Source: Isoetes taiwanensis (taxonomy: Eukaryota > Streptophyta > Lycopodiopsida > Isoetales > Isoetaceae). From it: a stretch of 64,000 nucleotides of DNA. Position numbers and translations under genes: made by a program. The stretch covers positions 2,080,852 to 2,144,851 of the forward strand of contig JAJEKV010000015.1 of assembly GCA_021234155.1 (NCBI GenBank), written 5' to 3'. Below the pieces are notes generated by a model, which was given only the letters and a program-made list of their open reading frames with translations, searched no databases and was not told where the DNA came from. Of the stretch, positions 1-10,982 are shown piece after piece. How positions within the stretch are numbered: position 1 is the stretch's first letter; the number at the start of each line of letters is the position of its first letter.

Positions 1-496
1 TCGGCCCTTTCTTGTGGTATTTCTGGCCATCCGTTATCAACCATTGTATACTTCACAGTTTCAAGCCCAAAAGCAACTGTTTTGCAATATTTTTGGATCG
101 ATTCGACTCTATTTGAGCTCAAATCACTTTCTCTCTTCATCAAACCGGCGTTAAAGAGGCAGACAAAGTGATTAGAAGGGCTTTTGAAGCAGTTCAGGCT
201 GCTCACGGAGCTGCAAGAACGGCCTGACCAAAGATTTCAGCTCCGCCACACAGTTTCGCGCTTGATTTTTGGCCAGAAATACCACTTTTTGGCCAGAAAT
301 AACATTTTTTTTTTGCCGAAAATGCCACTTTTTTCGTGCAGAAATACCACCTGCCTGATAACGGGTGGCCGGAAATACCACCAAAAAAAATCTGGAAATA
401 CCACATCTCGAACTCTAAATATGGGCGTCCTATTTGGGACTGTTTGTTTTTATGTAGGTGAATGTGTCGCCATATTTTGGAGATAACAAGGGCCGA
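1..496. repeat. Short inverted/dispersed repeat cluster (GGCCAGAAATACCAC motif)
   Basis: The motif GGCCAGAAATACCAC and close variants recur at about 273, 288, 340, 367 and 392 on the plus strand, and once inverted at 12-27. Positions 1-40 are the reverse complement of about 356-385, including the flanking GATAACGG. The nonamer TCGGCCCTT at 1-9 has its complement at 488-496. This looks like the end or interior of a foldback element, but the window edge cuts it, so its left border cannot be seen. The small ORFs across it are low-complexity by-products of the repeat and are not annotated. Confidence 0.5.
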
Positions 497-744
497 TCTT
501 TCATTGGACATTAGCAAGGATTTGCGAGCGGGATGAAACTGTGTCATGCCCTAGGCTGGTTAATTTGTCTACCAATCACTTGGACAAGAAGCATCATGGG
601 TTGTCCGACGAAATCGATTTGATACTTCAAAAATGGCTCAAACAAGACAATCGATGTTGGAAGCTCATGCCTTTGTATAAGCTCTGAACTCCTTGGCATA
701 GTCGTTTCCCCTTTAAACAAATCAAATAGAATTTCTACTTCCTG
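497..744. other. Short gap, nothing recognisable
   Basis: No domain, repeat or convincing splice signal was seen between the inverted-repeat cluster and the LINE that follows. It may be the decayed upstream part of that LINE or its insertion target. Confidence 0.3.
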
Positions 745-2213
745 AGTAATATGTCTTTTTCTTTTGTAAAGGCTTTCGATACAATTCCCCGTGATAAATT
801 AGGTGCAAGGATGGAACAATTTGGGGTTCCTACCACGTTAAGAGGCACGGTAGCAAGACTATATGAAGAAGGGATAGCTAAGATTTCAGTGGAGATGAAA
901 TCAGAGATTAGGAGCACCATCGGGGTCAGGCAAGATTGCCCGCTTTCGCTTACATTATTTGGCCTTTACATAGACGAATTAGAGACATGGCTCCAAGATA
1001 GAAGTATAGAAGGCACTAATTTGTGGTACAACTACTTCTTTATGTGGATGATGTGGTACCTATGTCAGATAATCCGACTTGTCTACAATCTCATCTAGAT
1101 ATATTAGCATCTTTCTGTGAAGAGAAACAAATGAAAGTCAACTTGGAGAAGACAAAAGTCGTGATATTTGGCACAGTGCAACGTCTGGATTTCTGGTATA
1201 AAGGGGAAAAGGTGCAAGTTGTGGAAGTTTATAAATACTTAGGACTAGAATGCGGATTGCATTAAGAAGAGGATAACAGGTTGAAAAGCAACGCTGTACA
1301 GAATGTTGAGAAGATGCCAAAAAGTCTCTCTTAATAATTAGGGACTGCAGAAGATGCTGTTTAAAATATTTGTTCAAACGGTTGTGTTATATGGTTCACC
1401 TATTTGGGGAGCTCTAATTTCTGAAAAACAGTGGCAGCAAATTGAGAGTATCTTAAAAACATTCATACAAGAGGAACTTGGGATAAAGAAACAAACCCCT
1501 TATGCGATCATGCTGGCTGAAGTGGGTCTCATCCCTCCTCAGGCAGAAGCTCTTTGTATGACAATAAATTATGTAAATAGAGTGCAACAGATGGATGATA
1601 ACAGATTACCAAAGATGGCTTTACTTCAATTCGCACAAAAAGGTTGGTACAAAGAGGTGAAAGATTGGGTCTCCAAATGGGGAATAGATGATGCTGACTG
1701 GTCAACAATAGAAATTGGAATTAGAGAACTTATTCAAGAAAAAGTGCTAAACAAGATGTGGCATAATCCAGGATCAAGGATGAAGATATAAAGAGAAGAA
1801 ATAAATCCGATGGTGACATACACAAGCTCAGAATACTTAAATGCACACATATCAAGGTACAACAAGCACCTGATAGCAAAGTACAGGACGAGCTCACATC
1901 CGCTGAAGGCAGAAACAGGGAGGTGGGAAAAACTCCCTAGGGAATACCGAGTTTGCACGGTTTGTGTAGATAAGGTTGAAGACGAGTCACATGTTTTTTT
2001 GCACTGTCCGCTTTATTCAGAGATAAGAAGACGATTTGGCATTGATTATCCGAACTTTTACACTCTACTCCAGATAGAACCTAACAGACTAAGCTGCTTC
2101 TTTAGAGAAATTGAAAGCCTTAAACATCTACATGATTGACGTTGTATTTCTTCGCTCTATGACCTTTTAGGGTCCTAAAGAGCATGATCAATATATTTTC
2201 ATTTTCATTTTCA
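745..2213 (+). pseudogene. 5'-truncated non-LTR retrotransposon (LINE) ORF2 relic with 3' tail
   Basis: This is the C-terminal part of a LINE reverse transcriptase in several frames. Visible RT motifs in order are: FVKAFDTIPR near 768 (motif A, catalytic Asp); GVRQDCPLSLTLFGLYIDEL near 920-980 (motif B); and after a frameshift LLLYVDDVV near 1027 (motif C, YVDD box). YKYLGLE follows near 1230, and VVLYGSPIWG near 1380 is the usual post-RT landmark. The last segment (about 1810-2139) has a CTVC...HVFLHCP zinc-finger-like motif typical of LINE C-termini. It ends in an (ATTTTC)n tail at about 2195-2212, which fits a LINE 3' end. The 5' half (endonuclease and RT start) is missing, and frameshifts and stops (for example 1261 and 1789) show it is dead. 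It resembles the relics at 17.7, 25.4-26.9 and 51.5 kb. Confidence 0.85.
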
Positions 2214-3110
2214 AGTTTTAGAGTTAAGACCTTATTGCAAATAACCTATGCTACACAAACATAGGTGCACTCTCAAATGTCAGTAGCATGCATGGGTTTA
2301 AAGGTCTTCAAATCCTGGATGATCATGCAGATTATAAGCTTTTAGTTTTAGTTTTGAGGAACTGAAGAAATGGCATTTTGTTGTAAATTTGCAGTTGTTT
2401 TTTGTCATTCTATCTTGATCAGATGGAAAAGACACATGAAAAGATGCGCTGCACGTCTAATATTTTTCTCGAGTAAACATGAGCCAGGTTGTAGTTTTTC
2501 TAGAAGAGGAATCATCGGTTTATCATCGAGGTGGAGTCCTCCAAAAGAGTTTTGCTTTAATAAAAAGATATGAAAGCTATGTTCCATTGCCTCGGCATGT
2601 CGGATATTACGTCTTAGTTGTGCGTTTAAGGAAAGTAGTTCAACATGGTCTAAATGCTTTTGGATTACCCCGATCTTGCTGACTTTGAGCTTATGCAGAT
2701 CAAAGTTGCAATCTAAACCTCATAATCATTGCAGGAAAGGTAGAATGATTATTCGCTCATCTCAAACCTCTAAACAGAATGCACCTTCTAAGATGTACAA
2801 AAGTATCGTGCGTTCTGGTGTCAAGATTTTTGGGTCCATTATACAGTTTATCAAAATAGCATGGATTCAAATATTTGTGATCTTCATGCCTCTAGGTTTA
2901 TATGCTAGTTGCTTGATGACGAATAGATCTAGACCTAGCAATACTCTGCCATCCATTATGATACATCTATCCTTGCTTCCTATTCAGACACATCTACGCC
3001 ATGCAAGTGCATTCTGAATGTACAGGTAGTTGTTTTGAGGCTAAAATATTAGGCTATGATTCTTTTGAGGATAACTTGGAAAATTTGACACTTCAGAGGG
3101 CATAACTGGG
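2214..3110. other. Intergenic or intronic, no supported gene
   Basis: Only short ORFs occur here. One (2676-3017, plus) encodes a hydrophobic stretch but has no recognisable domain. If the TPM-domain relic that follows was once a full gene, its upstream exons would be expected here, but none can be identified. Confidence 0.3.
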
Positions 3111-3118
3111 GTTGCTGG

Positions 3119-3745
3119 GTTTTAGATCAAGCAAATGTGTTGAGTAGGAGTGCTGTGATAGATGCATTACATTATGATACCGGGCAGAAATCACTCTCAT
3201 AATAGTAGAGGCTCTTTCTACTCCAAACCTGACAGCTAAGGACCTTCGCCAAGATATCTATAACCTCTGGAACATAGACATGGTTTCACAAGGGAAGGCA
3301 CTGTTTATTCTGCTGCTCATGTCTGAGAAAAAGATAGAAATTGACATGGGGTGGAACATGAAGCATATTTTGGAAGGTTGCTATTTTTGGGAAGAGAATG
3401 TTGGATGGCTTAGACCTTTACATAAGAGAAAAGTGGTACCACAATTTAGAAAGGGTAAATATGATGAAGGCATGATAACTTCTGTTCAAAGCATTTTAGA
3501 GAAGGTATGGGAGGCAGATGGGTTCCCTCCTGCCAAATTTGAAAAAGAATGGTGGAAAGGATTGAAGTTTGTTGACATTGCATGGATTAGCATGCCAATA
3601 TTTTTGCTGGGCAGTAATTTTGCTTTCAGGTCGTTTGTGGAGAATGCAATGGTTGTAAAGGTTCGAGACAAAATGAAACAAGTTGGGGATGCAACATATG
3701 GAGAAGGGATTGCAAATGTTAGATCCATCAGAGCAAGGTCCAAAG
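3119..3745 (+). pseudogene. TPM-domain protein, frameshifted relic or partial exon
   Basis: From 3181 the frame reads AEITLIIVEALSTP, then an AKDLRQDIYNLWNID segment, GKALFILLLMSEKKIEIDMG and VVPQFRKGKYDEGM. These correspond to the TPM domain, a Rossmann-like fold known from plant chloroplast TLP18.3 and bacterial or animal relatives: strand, helix, strand, then the F-x-x-G-x-Y-x-x-G helix. The expected domain start, DQANVLSRSAVIDAL, lies at 3125-3170 in a frame shifted by one base. Either a one-base frameshift near 3178-3195 breaks the gene or there is a sequence error. The part after the domain holds a hydrophobic segment (about 3590-3640). A GT donor (AAAG|GTAAGC) ends the exon at 3745. 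No upstream exon with a start codon is recognised, so the gene is probably dead or partly captured. Confidence 0.55.
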
Positions 3746-3754
3746 GTAAGCTAA

Positions 3755-3960
3755 TGTCATTTATTCAAAATAAGCATTCTTTTTTTAATGCCAATGGCAC
3801 AAAAACTCAAAGATCATTACGAGCATAGAGGAAACTATCAAAGTAAATAGGAATTAAGGTCTAGTATCATTTATTCAAAATAAGCATTCTTTTTTTAATG
3901 CCAATGGCACAAAAACTCAAAGATCATCACGAGCATGGAGAGTAAATAGGAATTATGGTC
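3755..3960. repeat. Tandem duplication, about 110 bp x 2
   Basis: The stretch beginning TCATTTATTCAAAATAAGC at about 3757 is repeated at about 3868 with few differences, up to the shared AATAGGAATTA...GGTC ends at about 3858 and 3960. It starts just after the TPM exon donor, so it lies in the former intron. Confidence 0.8.
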
Positions 3961-5739
3961 GAGCAATTTTCATTTATATTAGGTCTATTGTTTATATTTC
4001 TTACTACCAGTGGATTTTTGTGCAGAAATTGTATGAAGAGGGAGGCGGGGTGTTTAGTGTTTTGGTCTTTCTGCCGCGGGATGTGATCGAATGCTAGAAG
4101 CCGTATTGGGTACTATATTGTCCTCTGATTGATCATAGTCATTGCTTCAAGCCTCACAACCACATATCTAGGCGAAGCACAAGATAGCCAAGGCCAAAGA
4201 AGAGATTAAGCAACTTTATTGTAAGTTGACATTTATGAGCTGCACCAGATCATCGGAAATTCCAAATATTTTGGTTAGTTCTGAACATTTCGTTTTAACC
4301 ATCTTGACTAGTGTGACATTGCAGGATTTACTATGGAGGGCGTTATGTTTGGAGGAAGGAATATTACAACCATCCAGTGCAGACATGCAATACTCTTAAT
4401 GTCTTCTTTAATCTAACTTTCCATATTAGTTTTGATGGTTTGCATGAAGTCTTCAACAGAGGAGGAACTAAGTATTCCCTAAAGACACCTATTTCCGAAG
4501 GGAAACTACGGAAGCGATATCTTTGGGATTGACCAATAATGGAACCAAGGGTTTTGTTGATTCTATTCTTTTATACTAACTACACAAGTACTAACTACAC
4601 AAAAGGCTTTATATGAATTGCCTAGTTATCCTGTGGCCTTTTTGCATACCAAATCCTTGTGGACGATAAAAAATCTATTCTATTCTATTCTATTCCATCT
4701 TGTCTTGTTAATAAAATTATTCCCTCAACTTTTTTGGGATAACAAAAACTATTTACTTTTGCCTTTCAGCATTTTCTTTTAGTACATTATGTTCAAGTTG
4801 GTTTGTGCTATAGATGTTGGAGAATAATCCAACACATGTATACAGATCAGGATAATATACATATGCATAATAGATTTGTAAATATCATGGCCGAAACCGT
4901 GCAGAAAACTTACCATGTCCCCTGAGGACATGAATTTGCTTCATAAATATACTTGCAACCGATATTATATGAAAGAAGGATAAGCAAATACATAAACTTA
5001 CAATCCATCATAAACCAAACCAACAAACCGATGACCTAAAGATAGATTTCGTTTTCAAGATCTAAAATACTTGTAGTACTAGCCTAGAAAAATAAATTAT
5101 TCACAAGAGAAACATAAGGCATCTTACATGAATGGCATCATATGGCAGGAATGTTAACCTCTCCAGTCTAAGAATTCCAATCTCGAACACAGCTATCTCT
5201 CCCGATTTCAGTTTTCTCAATGGCATCCTAGTATACAGTGCGCGTGAAACAAATTGCTGAATCCAAAGGATCAAAATAAATTAAAAAAAAGTCAACGGCG
5301 TCGGCTAAGATCCTGCTGTCAATTATATATGATAGATAGATGCTCAAGTTGATTAGCATTTGTTCGGATAAGGATTCTGGAAAAACAATGAGCGCTAATT
5401 TTCTTGAAAAATTTGTCTGTAGTGAATTTTTGTGTTCAAGCCTGTTTCTTTCCAGTTTTTGAAGAACCTGGTTTACTCGATCTCAATTTGACTCCAATCC
5501 TTGCTAGCCTTGTAGAGGCTAGCAATTTGATCTGCTCCCCATATGAAGCTTCATCGAATTATCTACAAATGGATGTCAAATTTTTTGCAATTCTCAAGGA
5601 TAATGATCGATTAATTTTGGCATTCTATTTTTTCCCAGAAGAGAATTTTCAATCAAAATACCAAGCTGTGAAGAGTTTGAGGTAGAAATCATACAATCTT
5701 GGCTGGAAGAATTCATTGGAAGCAAGAATATTGAAGCAA
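3961..5739. other. About 1.8 kb without a convincing gene
   Basis: A candidate short exon follows a TTTTTGTGCAG acceptor at 4025 (KLYEEGGGVFSVLVFLP), possibly downstream of the TPM relic, but it soon hits a stop. A 93-codon plus ORF at 5404-5685 has no recognisable domain. The rest is AT-rich. Confidence 0.3.
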
Positions 5740-6075
5740 CTGCAACGAGAGCTGTTGGATAGGCATATTCACCCCTTATTCCTTAATCTACACCGCACAC
5801 AAAATTCCTCGTTTGTGGGGTATGGATGTATAGAAATTGTGATACTGTATAACAAGATTTACAAAATACTATAAGATTTCAGGCAATATACTATATGGTG
5901 TTGATTTTGTACATGCAAAACATAATTATAAGGGCTCTCGCTGCCCTACGTCACCCCCCGTGTGAATATGCACCCAAACAAAAGGGGGTGTAAGGGGGAA
6001 TCTAATTTTAATGCATGTAATGTAATGGTTTGTGTTATAGGTTAAAAATTTTTTTTGCCCCTTTGGGGCAATGAA
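5740..6075 (+). repeat. Dispersed repeat R, copy 1
   Basis: This segment matches 60003-60440 over its whole length: GAGAGCTGTTGGATAGGCAT near its left end, GGGCTCTCGCTGCCCTACGT near 5933, and GTGTGAATATGCACCC near 5960. It ends in a T-run followed by GCCCCTTTGGGGC, a small palindrome. Copy 2 has a related palindrome in the same place. Copy 1 lacks the left inverted repeat present in copy 2. It is probably a truncated non-autonomous DNA transposon. Confidence 0.75.
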
Positions 6076-7127
6076 AATTGTGTCTGAATGTTGTGTACAT
6101 CGCTATAGGTTCTTGTGCCTAAAATATTGTGGCCTTGAAGACCACTTACAGTTGCGCTGCAACAAATTCTATAATATTTGTAATAAGCAAATAGGCCAAA
6201 AAAATTTATATCATTATTGAGGGTCTCCATTCTAAATATTGGAATACAAAAGGAAACTCTACAATATTGATGAAAAAAATAATGCTAAAGAGAATGCATT
6301 TATGATGTAAACCACTTACAATATCCCTAGGTAGTAGAATTCCATATGCTAGACATGTTAGAACATGTGTTTAGAAATGGAGCCATGAAGGATGTCACGT
6401 TTGTTTAAGTCACTAGTCAAATCACAATGATACTAAGTAAGCAGACACAATAAGAAAAAGAAAGAGGCCTGCAACCAAACATCTTATTCTGAAACATCTT
6501 ATTCTGAAATGTAATTTTATAAGTACATGTATTGCCAATAGAACTAAATCAAATTCACACGATGTTCTCAATGAATCTGTATAACATAACTGTGAGTTTG
6601 AAGAAAGGCTGCAAAAAATAAAAGACTTGATCATGGTTACCACTAAAAAGTTCTTCAAGTCGTTATCTTACATATCAAATATTCCATGCCATGCTTGTAC
6701 GGTATTCCATTGTCAATATTCCCAGGAATAATAATGTCCTTCCAAGTGTCAAATGCACTAGTATTTCGTTTGTCTGTACGATCCCCTGTAGTAAAACAAG
6801 TAGATGTAAGAAAAGTAGTGGCCAATCTATATTCTTATATCAAGCAACAAAAACTACCTCTTGCGTGAGAAAATTGATCCGTTTCGGATGAGTAGCCCAA
6901 TCTCTAAATAAGTGCGCACCAGCTCCACTTTGCAAGTCCTCATCAAGAAATCTTTGCGATTCGGACATTATTTACAATGGGCAAAGCATTTACAATGGGC
7001 AAAGCATGGACAATGTGAACTCTTGAACCCATCAAATTTAGCCTATCTAAAATACCTCGGAAACATATGATCTCGCCCTCCAGAGCGGCAAAAATAGGGC
7101 ATTTGCTTGATAATCTGAAAAGATATA
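6076..7127. other. About 1 kb, possible minus-strand exon remains
   Basis: On the minus strand a short open stretch (about 6943-7131) lies downstream of the hypothetical ORF at 7240-7764. A possible acceptor (TTTTCAG) sits near 7110, but the spliced frame stops within about 25 codons. A 14 bp direct repeat (TTTACAATGGGCAA) occurs twice near 6970-7003. Nothing else is recognised. Confidence 0.3.
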
Positions 7128-7189
7128 TCAAACATGAGATGAGAACTCAGATACATATAGCTGCTTAGAATAAACTCTCACCTGAATAT

Positions 7190-7764
7190 ACCTTTGGTTT
7201 ATCTCCTTATCTGTAAGGCCGCCTTTCATGGGACACATTTTACAAAAGCTGGATCTCATTACCTTGTTCGTCGATCTGAGCATGCAGCTTGTCCTGGACC
7301 CTTTTCCAGCCAGTAACATAAGCTATCTCTTCAGGCCTATCCTTAAAAATATCACGCCATGAGGCCAATATGGCAGGAGTGGCCACAGTTCTAATTTCTT
7401 CTGCCCTAGCTGTGCGTCCTCCGGGTATGCAGCGGACCATAAGGTGATGCGAAGCCCTATTGGAGGTATAAAATTGATTTGAAATATGTGGCTCCGGATC
7501 CACGATACCTAAAACTGTAGGATTACTAGGATTGGCTGGCAACAAAGCGATCGACTTTGGGATTGTATCTTCAGCTACGACAACGGCAGAGTAAAGGTCC
7601 ACACCATCAGCATCTCCATCTGGGTCTGGCTCATCTTCTTCTTCCTCGGGAAGGGAAGGAGGGTCCGATGGGGCTCCTGAAAACCTAGAGTCCCCCTTGG
7701 TTTTTTTTTTTGCTTTTTCTAATATTAACTTAATAAAAGCCTTTTCCCTCTTCTTTAAAATCAA
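7190..7764 (-). CDS. Hypothetical acidic protein, probably fragmentary
   Basis: An ORF of 174 codons begins at 7764. It starts with a Lys-rich helix, continues with a Pro/Glu/Asp-rich linker (SLPEEEEDEPDPDGDADG, residues about 37-54), and ends in a better ordered segment with ILASWRDIFKDRPEEIAYV and WKRVQDKLHAQIDEQG. The frame then stops at 7240. The adjoining frame stays open as KMCPMKGGLTDKEINQRYIQ and ends at a plausible donor (CAG|GTGAGA) near 7181, which suggests a frameshift and a further exon. The family is not recognised. The start codon lies at the edge of dispersed repeat S, so the ORF may belong to a mobile element. Coding character is plausible from length and composition; function is unknown. 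Confidence 0.4.
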
Positions 7765-7898
7765 TGGCTAACAAATGGGTGCACTCTAGAAATACCATTT
7801 AGTACGTCCACGTGAATACGCCCATGAAATCATATGAAAACTATGCAAAAAAGCGTATAAAATCACAAAAAAACCCCCTGTTATAATGCTACATATTA
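7758..7898 (+). repeat. Dispersed repeat S, copy 1
   Basis: About 140 bp match 61354-61492 closely: AAAATCAATGGCT, GTGCACTCTAGA, TGAAATCATA and AACCCCCTGTTAT occur in the same order. In both places S lies 1.3-2 kb to the right of repeat R. Both copies begin with A|TCAATGGCT, which could fit a Helitron-like 5' TC end, but this is weak. Confidence 0.75.
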
Positions 7899-8579
7899 TA
7901 CCAAAGTAATAGTCAAATTGTATTTCGAAACTGATCTGGGAGAATGAAGATGGCTCTCTCTATCTCTTAGTATCTTTATTCCATTAGTTTTCTTCTTTCT
8001 GCTTTTTTTCCTCCCTTACCATTGCAATTTTCTTCCCTCTTTTTTCTTCTTTCTCACGTGCCTTTTGTTTAAACCTCCTGAGCTTTTCAATGGAAAATAA
8101 AACCAAATTTAGCCCTAAATTCCTTGCCTTTCTTCATAGTTTTGCCTAGCTAAAGACTTCTGAGCGACCACTCCTGCTAGACCAGTTAAGATTATATAAA
8201 AAAAACCCAAAAAATTGTCTTCTATTTGGTGATTTTTCTAATTTACTTGCTGTTGATCAGAAAATGCATCGCAGAATCCACAAGGTGCCAATTTGGGATA
8301 ATTTTTCAAAGGATCCGGATCTTTATGGCCGATCCCCAATGCGGCACCCTTCCACTCAAATTCCTCTGCCTTATGGAGTCCCGAAGCCTGTGGGAGAAGT
8401 TTACACTGATAAAGCTTTGGATGATGCACTGATGGAGCCTCGAATTGCAGAAGGGAGTAAACAATCCCTTCACCACGATATTTCTCTAAATCTTCCATCT
8501 GTTCCTGAAAAATGGCCAATCTTAAGGACACTGCTATTCTTGTTAATGTGAACAAATGTGGAATCAATTTAGGGAAACT
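7899..8579. other. Unassigned; one exon-like ORF on the plus strand
   Basis: A T-rich tract and an acceptor-like sequence (TTGCTGTTGATCAG, ending about 8262) precede an open frame at 8264-8551 with IHKVPIWDNFSKDPDLYG and IPLPYGVPKPVGEVYTDKAL. The opposite strand is also open, so the coding strand is uncertain. No family was recognised and no good donor closes the exon. The rest is AT-rich. Confidence 0.25.
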
Positions 8580-8599
8580 TTAGACATTCTGTCAGAATC

Positions 8600-8872
8600 T
8601 TCAAAAAGGTGTCCTAATCAAAGCCATGTACTGATTGCATTATCCATACATTATGATTGAATGTGAAAGTAGGAGAACAACAAATTTTCTGCTAAATCAT
8701 GGGCCACTTACATTTGAAAAATTTTCAAATATCCTTTTTTAAATGGAGCCCAAAATTGGATACCACTTGCTTTGACTCCTTATGCATTGCCTCTACAACT
8801 CTTCATGGATTAAATCCCATATATTGGAATGAAGATTGCTTCAAAATTCTGTTCAATTCCATTGGCACCTAC
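8600..8872 (+). pseudogene. L1 LINE ORF1, 5' part (DUF4283-like), left of a nested insertion
   Basis: The frame beginning near 8699 reads FEKF/FQISFFKWSPKLDTTC, then GLNPIYWNEDCFKILFNSIG and TY. This follows the pattern of the DUF4283 RNA-binding-like domain at the start of plant L1 ORF1 proteins (basic KKW/KWSP segment, then L-P-x-x-x-W, then IGxxxG). At codon TAC (8870-8872) it is cut by the TIR element. The continuation ISTEYALERPPRAF lies at 12417 onward in the same frame. Upstream of about 8690 the frame is degenerate and the true start cannot be fixed. Confidence 0.65.
8865..8872. repeat. Left target-site duplication GCACCTAC
   Basis: GCACCTAC at 8865-8872 is identical to 12409-12416 and flanks the TIR element directly. 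The duplicated codons (GGC ACC TAC) sit in the same reading frame of the interrupted L1 ORF1 on both sides. Confidence 0.85.
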
Positions 8873-8886
8873 CCCGGGGGGTTCAC

Positions 8887-8910
8887 ACATGTATTCCGTA
8901 GAATACATGT
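8887..8910. repeat. Palindrome next to the left TIR
   Basis: ACATGTATTC and GAATACATGT are perfect 10 bp arms around CGTA, immediately inside the left terminal inverted repeat. It could form a hairpin at the element end. Confidence 0.7.
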
Positions 8911-9058
8911 GCGTGGACGGAGAAGGGGTTTTTTTGAAAAAAAAAAGTACGTATACCTGCGGTCGCTCATACGTTTTGGCGCCCAGATGTATGCATTTTC
9001 CACGGTCCGGGGATGGATTTCTTCGAGCTGCTAAGGCGTAAGAGTACGTTTTAGGGCT

Positions 9059-9379
9059 TTGAATCCGAAGCTTGCTGCCAGAAAAACGTCAAGGGATTTG
9101 GTGTTTCGGAGGGTTTTGAATCCAAGCTTTGCTCTGATACATAGCTATTTAGCTGAGCGCAGCCACTTCTTGAAGTCCTTGCATACAGGTATGACGAAAT
9201 GGCATTCTTCCATCTGCCTTTGGCTAGTTACAAAATCTGGATTTTTAGATCTAAGTATTTTGGATGGCCACAGAGTTGAGATTGCTTGTGATTTTTGCTT
9301 GCATACAAACAAAGATCTGGGCTACATGCTGGAAGTTCTGTGCCAAGGCATAATATCAACCGTAGCATGGCCCATATGA
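9059..9379 (+). other. Open frame inside the TIR element, identity unknown
   Basis: A 106-codon plus frame runs through this stretch with no recognised domain. It could be part of a captured gene's 5' exon: CTTTGAATCC is repeated at about 9057 and 9115, and TTGCATACAGGTATGAC near 9180 is donor-like. Evidence for coding is weak. Confidence 0.2.
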
Positions 9380-10018
9380 AGCAAGGCTTGGTGAAAATTC
9401 GCTAGTTGGATGCTTGGTCCACAGGAAAATGTCCTTTTGGATGCTGTTGGAGTGAAAGCTAGCATCTACTATGGTCGCTTCATGAATTGAAGCTATCGGA
9501 TCTGCTTCACCAGCATAAAAAGCAGTGATATTTTTTCGAAATGCAAGTACATGACATTGAAGCTTGGTCGAAGCATGCTGCTACTTGTGGTAACAAACGC
9601 ACGAAATCTGAGTGCATGATAGGCAATACCAGGTTTGATACAAAAAGCAGTTTTTCTGATACTTGGCTTCTAGGCTTATAGGAATGCTTATGAATGGTGC
9701 ATGCTTGAGAATGCATGTTACATAGTACCACCAGCTGGAATGACACTTTATATCTGCTGTAGAGATCCTATTATACTATGATTCGTGTTGAAGATATGCT
9801 GAAACAACCTTATCTGCGGCAAGCTTGATGGGCTTAGGGAGCAAAACGAAATTCCTTGTGGCATGATTCTGCATTCTGCAAGACACCCTATGATGATACA
9901 AACAAGAAGCAATTTTTAGAAGAGCTCCAAATCAGGTTTGGGAAATTAAATACGTCTGATTTCACTTTCGAATTTTCTATGGCCACGTTCTATGGCTATT
10001 TGTCTCATTTAAACATAC

Positions 10019-10320
10019 TTAGACTAGGAATTTGGAAAATGTCCGCCTAGTAATACTTTTAGGCATTTGATTTAGCTTTTCGATGCCTGATGTTTCAATG
10101 CAAACAGAGTTATGGTCTATTAGATATGGTCATTTTGCCAATCTGATGTTAATTCAGAACAAAGAAACTATTCGTCTTGTTTAGACAAAGTTAGACTAGG
10201 ATTTTGAAAAAGGTTCGCCTAGCATTAATTTTAGGCATTTGATTAATCTCTGTAATGCCTGTTGTTTCAACGCAAACAGAGATATGGTCTAGTAGATATG
10301 GTCATTTTTATAATCTGTTG
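10019..10320. repeat. Tandem duplication, about 173 bp x 2 (diverged)
   Basis: The order TTAGACTAGGA, CGCCTAG, TTTTAGGCATTTGATT, ATGCCTG.TGTTTCAA and TAGATATGGTCATTTT occurs first at 10019-10137 and again at 10191-10310. Divergence of roughly 10-15 percent (by eye) shows it is not recent. Confidence 0.75.
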
Positions 10321-10429
10321 TAAATGACATTCAATAGAAAGATACCATGTATTACAACCTGTTTCTCAAAAACTCGAGATATATATTTGGAAAGTTAAAA
10401 TTCTCCCAATATGTCTTGTTGTTGTGGGT

Positions 10430-10982
10430 CCCATGGATTAGGTCTATTTGATAGGCTCAGACATATTTCGATGTTCAAGGGATGCAGATTTCAGTCCTTG
10501 AGTTGGACCAGAGCGAAGACTCTGAGTTGCAAACTGAATAATGCAGAACTAAGGAGACAGCAGAGCACTTGTACAAGCATGTTGATGCAGCGCGGGAGGA
10601 AGCTGAGTTGAAGGCAAAGCAGGTCAGATGTCTTCTATGCTGAACATTCTCCTTTGTATGTTTTGCTTCAAATTGCTCTTGTATACGTATGCTATGTATT
10701 TACTAGCTGGGTATGCTTTTGCTCATTCCTATTTATTTCGCTTTGAATTTATTCATGTTAATATTACATGTTCTTGCATACCAGACCGTAAATCTTGAAC
10801 ATGATTGTACCCGGCATCTTGTCGGGTTAAGTAATAACATGTATACATGCATGCAGGTTTCTATATCCTTAACGGAGAAGGTTTCTGAAGCCAAGGATCA
10901 GGTATAACGTTGACACACTGTGGTTTCAGTAGTAAAAAAACAATCTGGATGGAGGAAGCGAGTTGAAGACCTAAAAGACAAG
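10430..10982 (+). pseudogene. Captured coiled-coil gene exons (partial)
   Basis: Three exon-like pieces are joined by plausible introns. The first reads ELDQSEDSELQTE, a stop, then KETAEHLYKHVDAAREEAEL and KAKQ, ending at CAG|GTCAGA (10622). The second, at 10857-10901, is exactly 45 bp between ATGCAG and GGTATAAC and reads VSISLTEKVSEAKDQ. The third ends WRKRVEDLKDK before a donor at 10983, but its acceptor phase does not match. A further acceptor (ATGGCAG) near 11056 precedes ANASLYLSALEL and a stop. All are rich in Glu, Lys, Ala and Leu with heptad-like spacing, as in long coiled-coil proteins. The host family cannot be named. The in-frame stop and phase mismatch indicate a decayed copy carried by the TIR element. 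Confidence 0.5.

Noticed and set aside
8238-8567. A 109-codon minus-strand ORF opposite the exon-like plus ORF
   Set aside because: Both strands are open and neither gives a recognised domain; the plus strand has the better acceptor, so the minus ORF was not listed as a gene.
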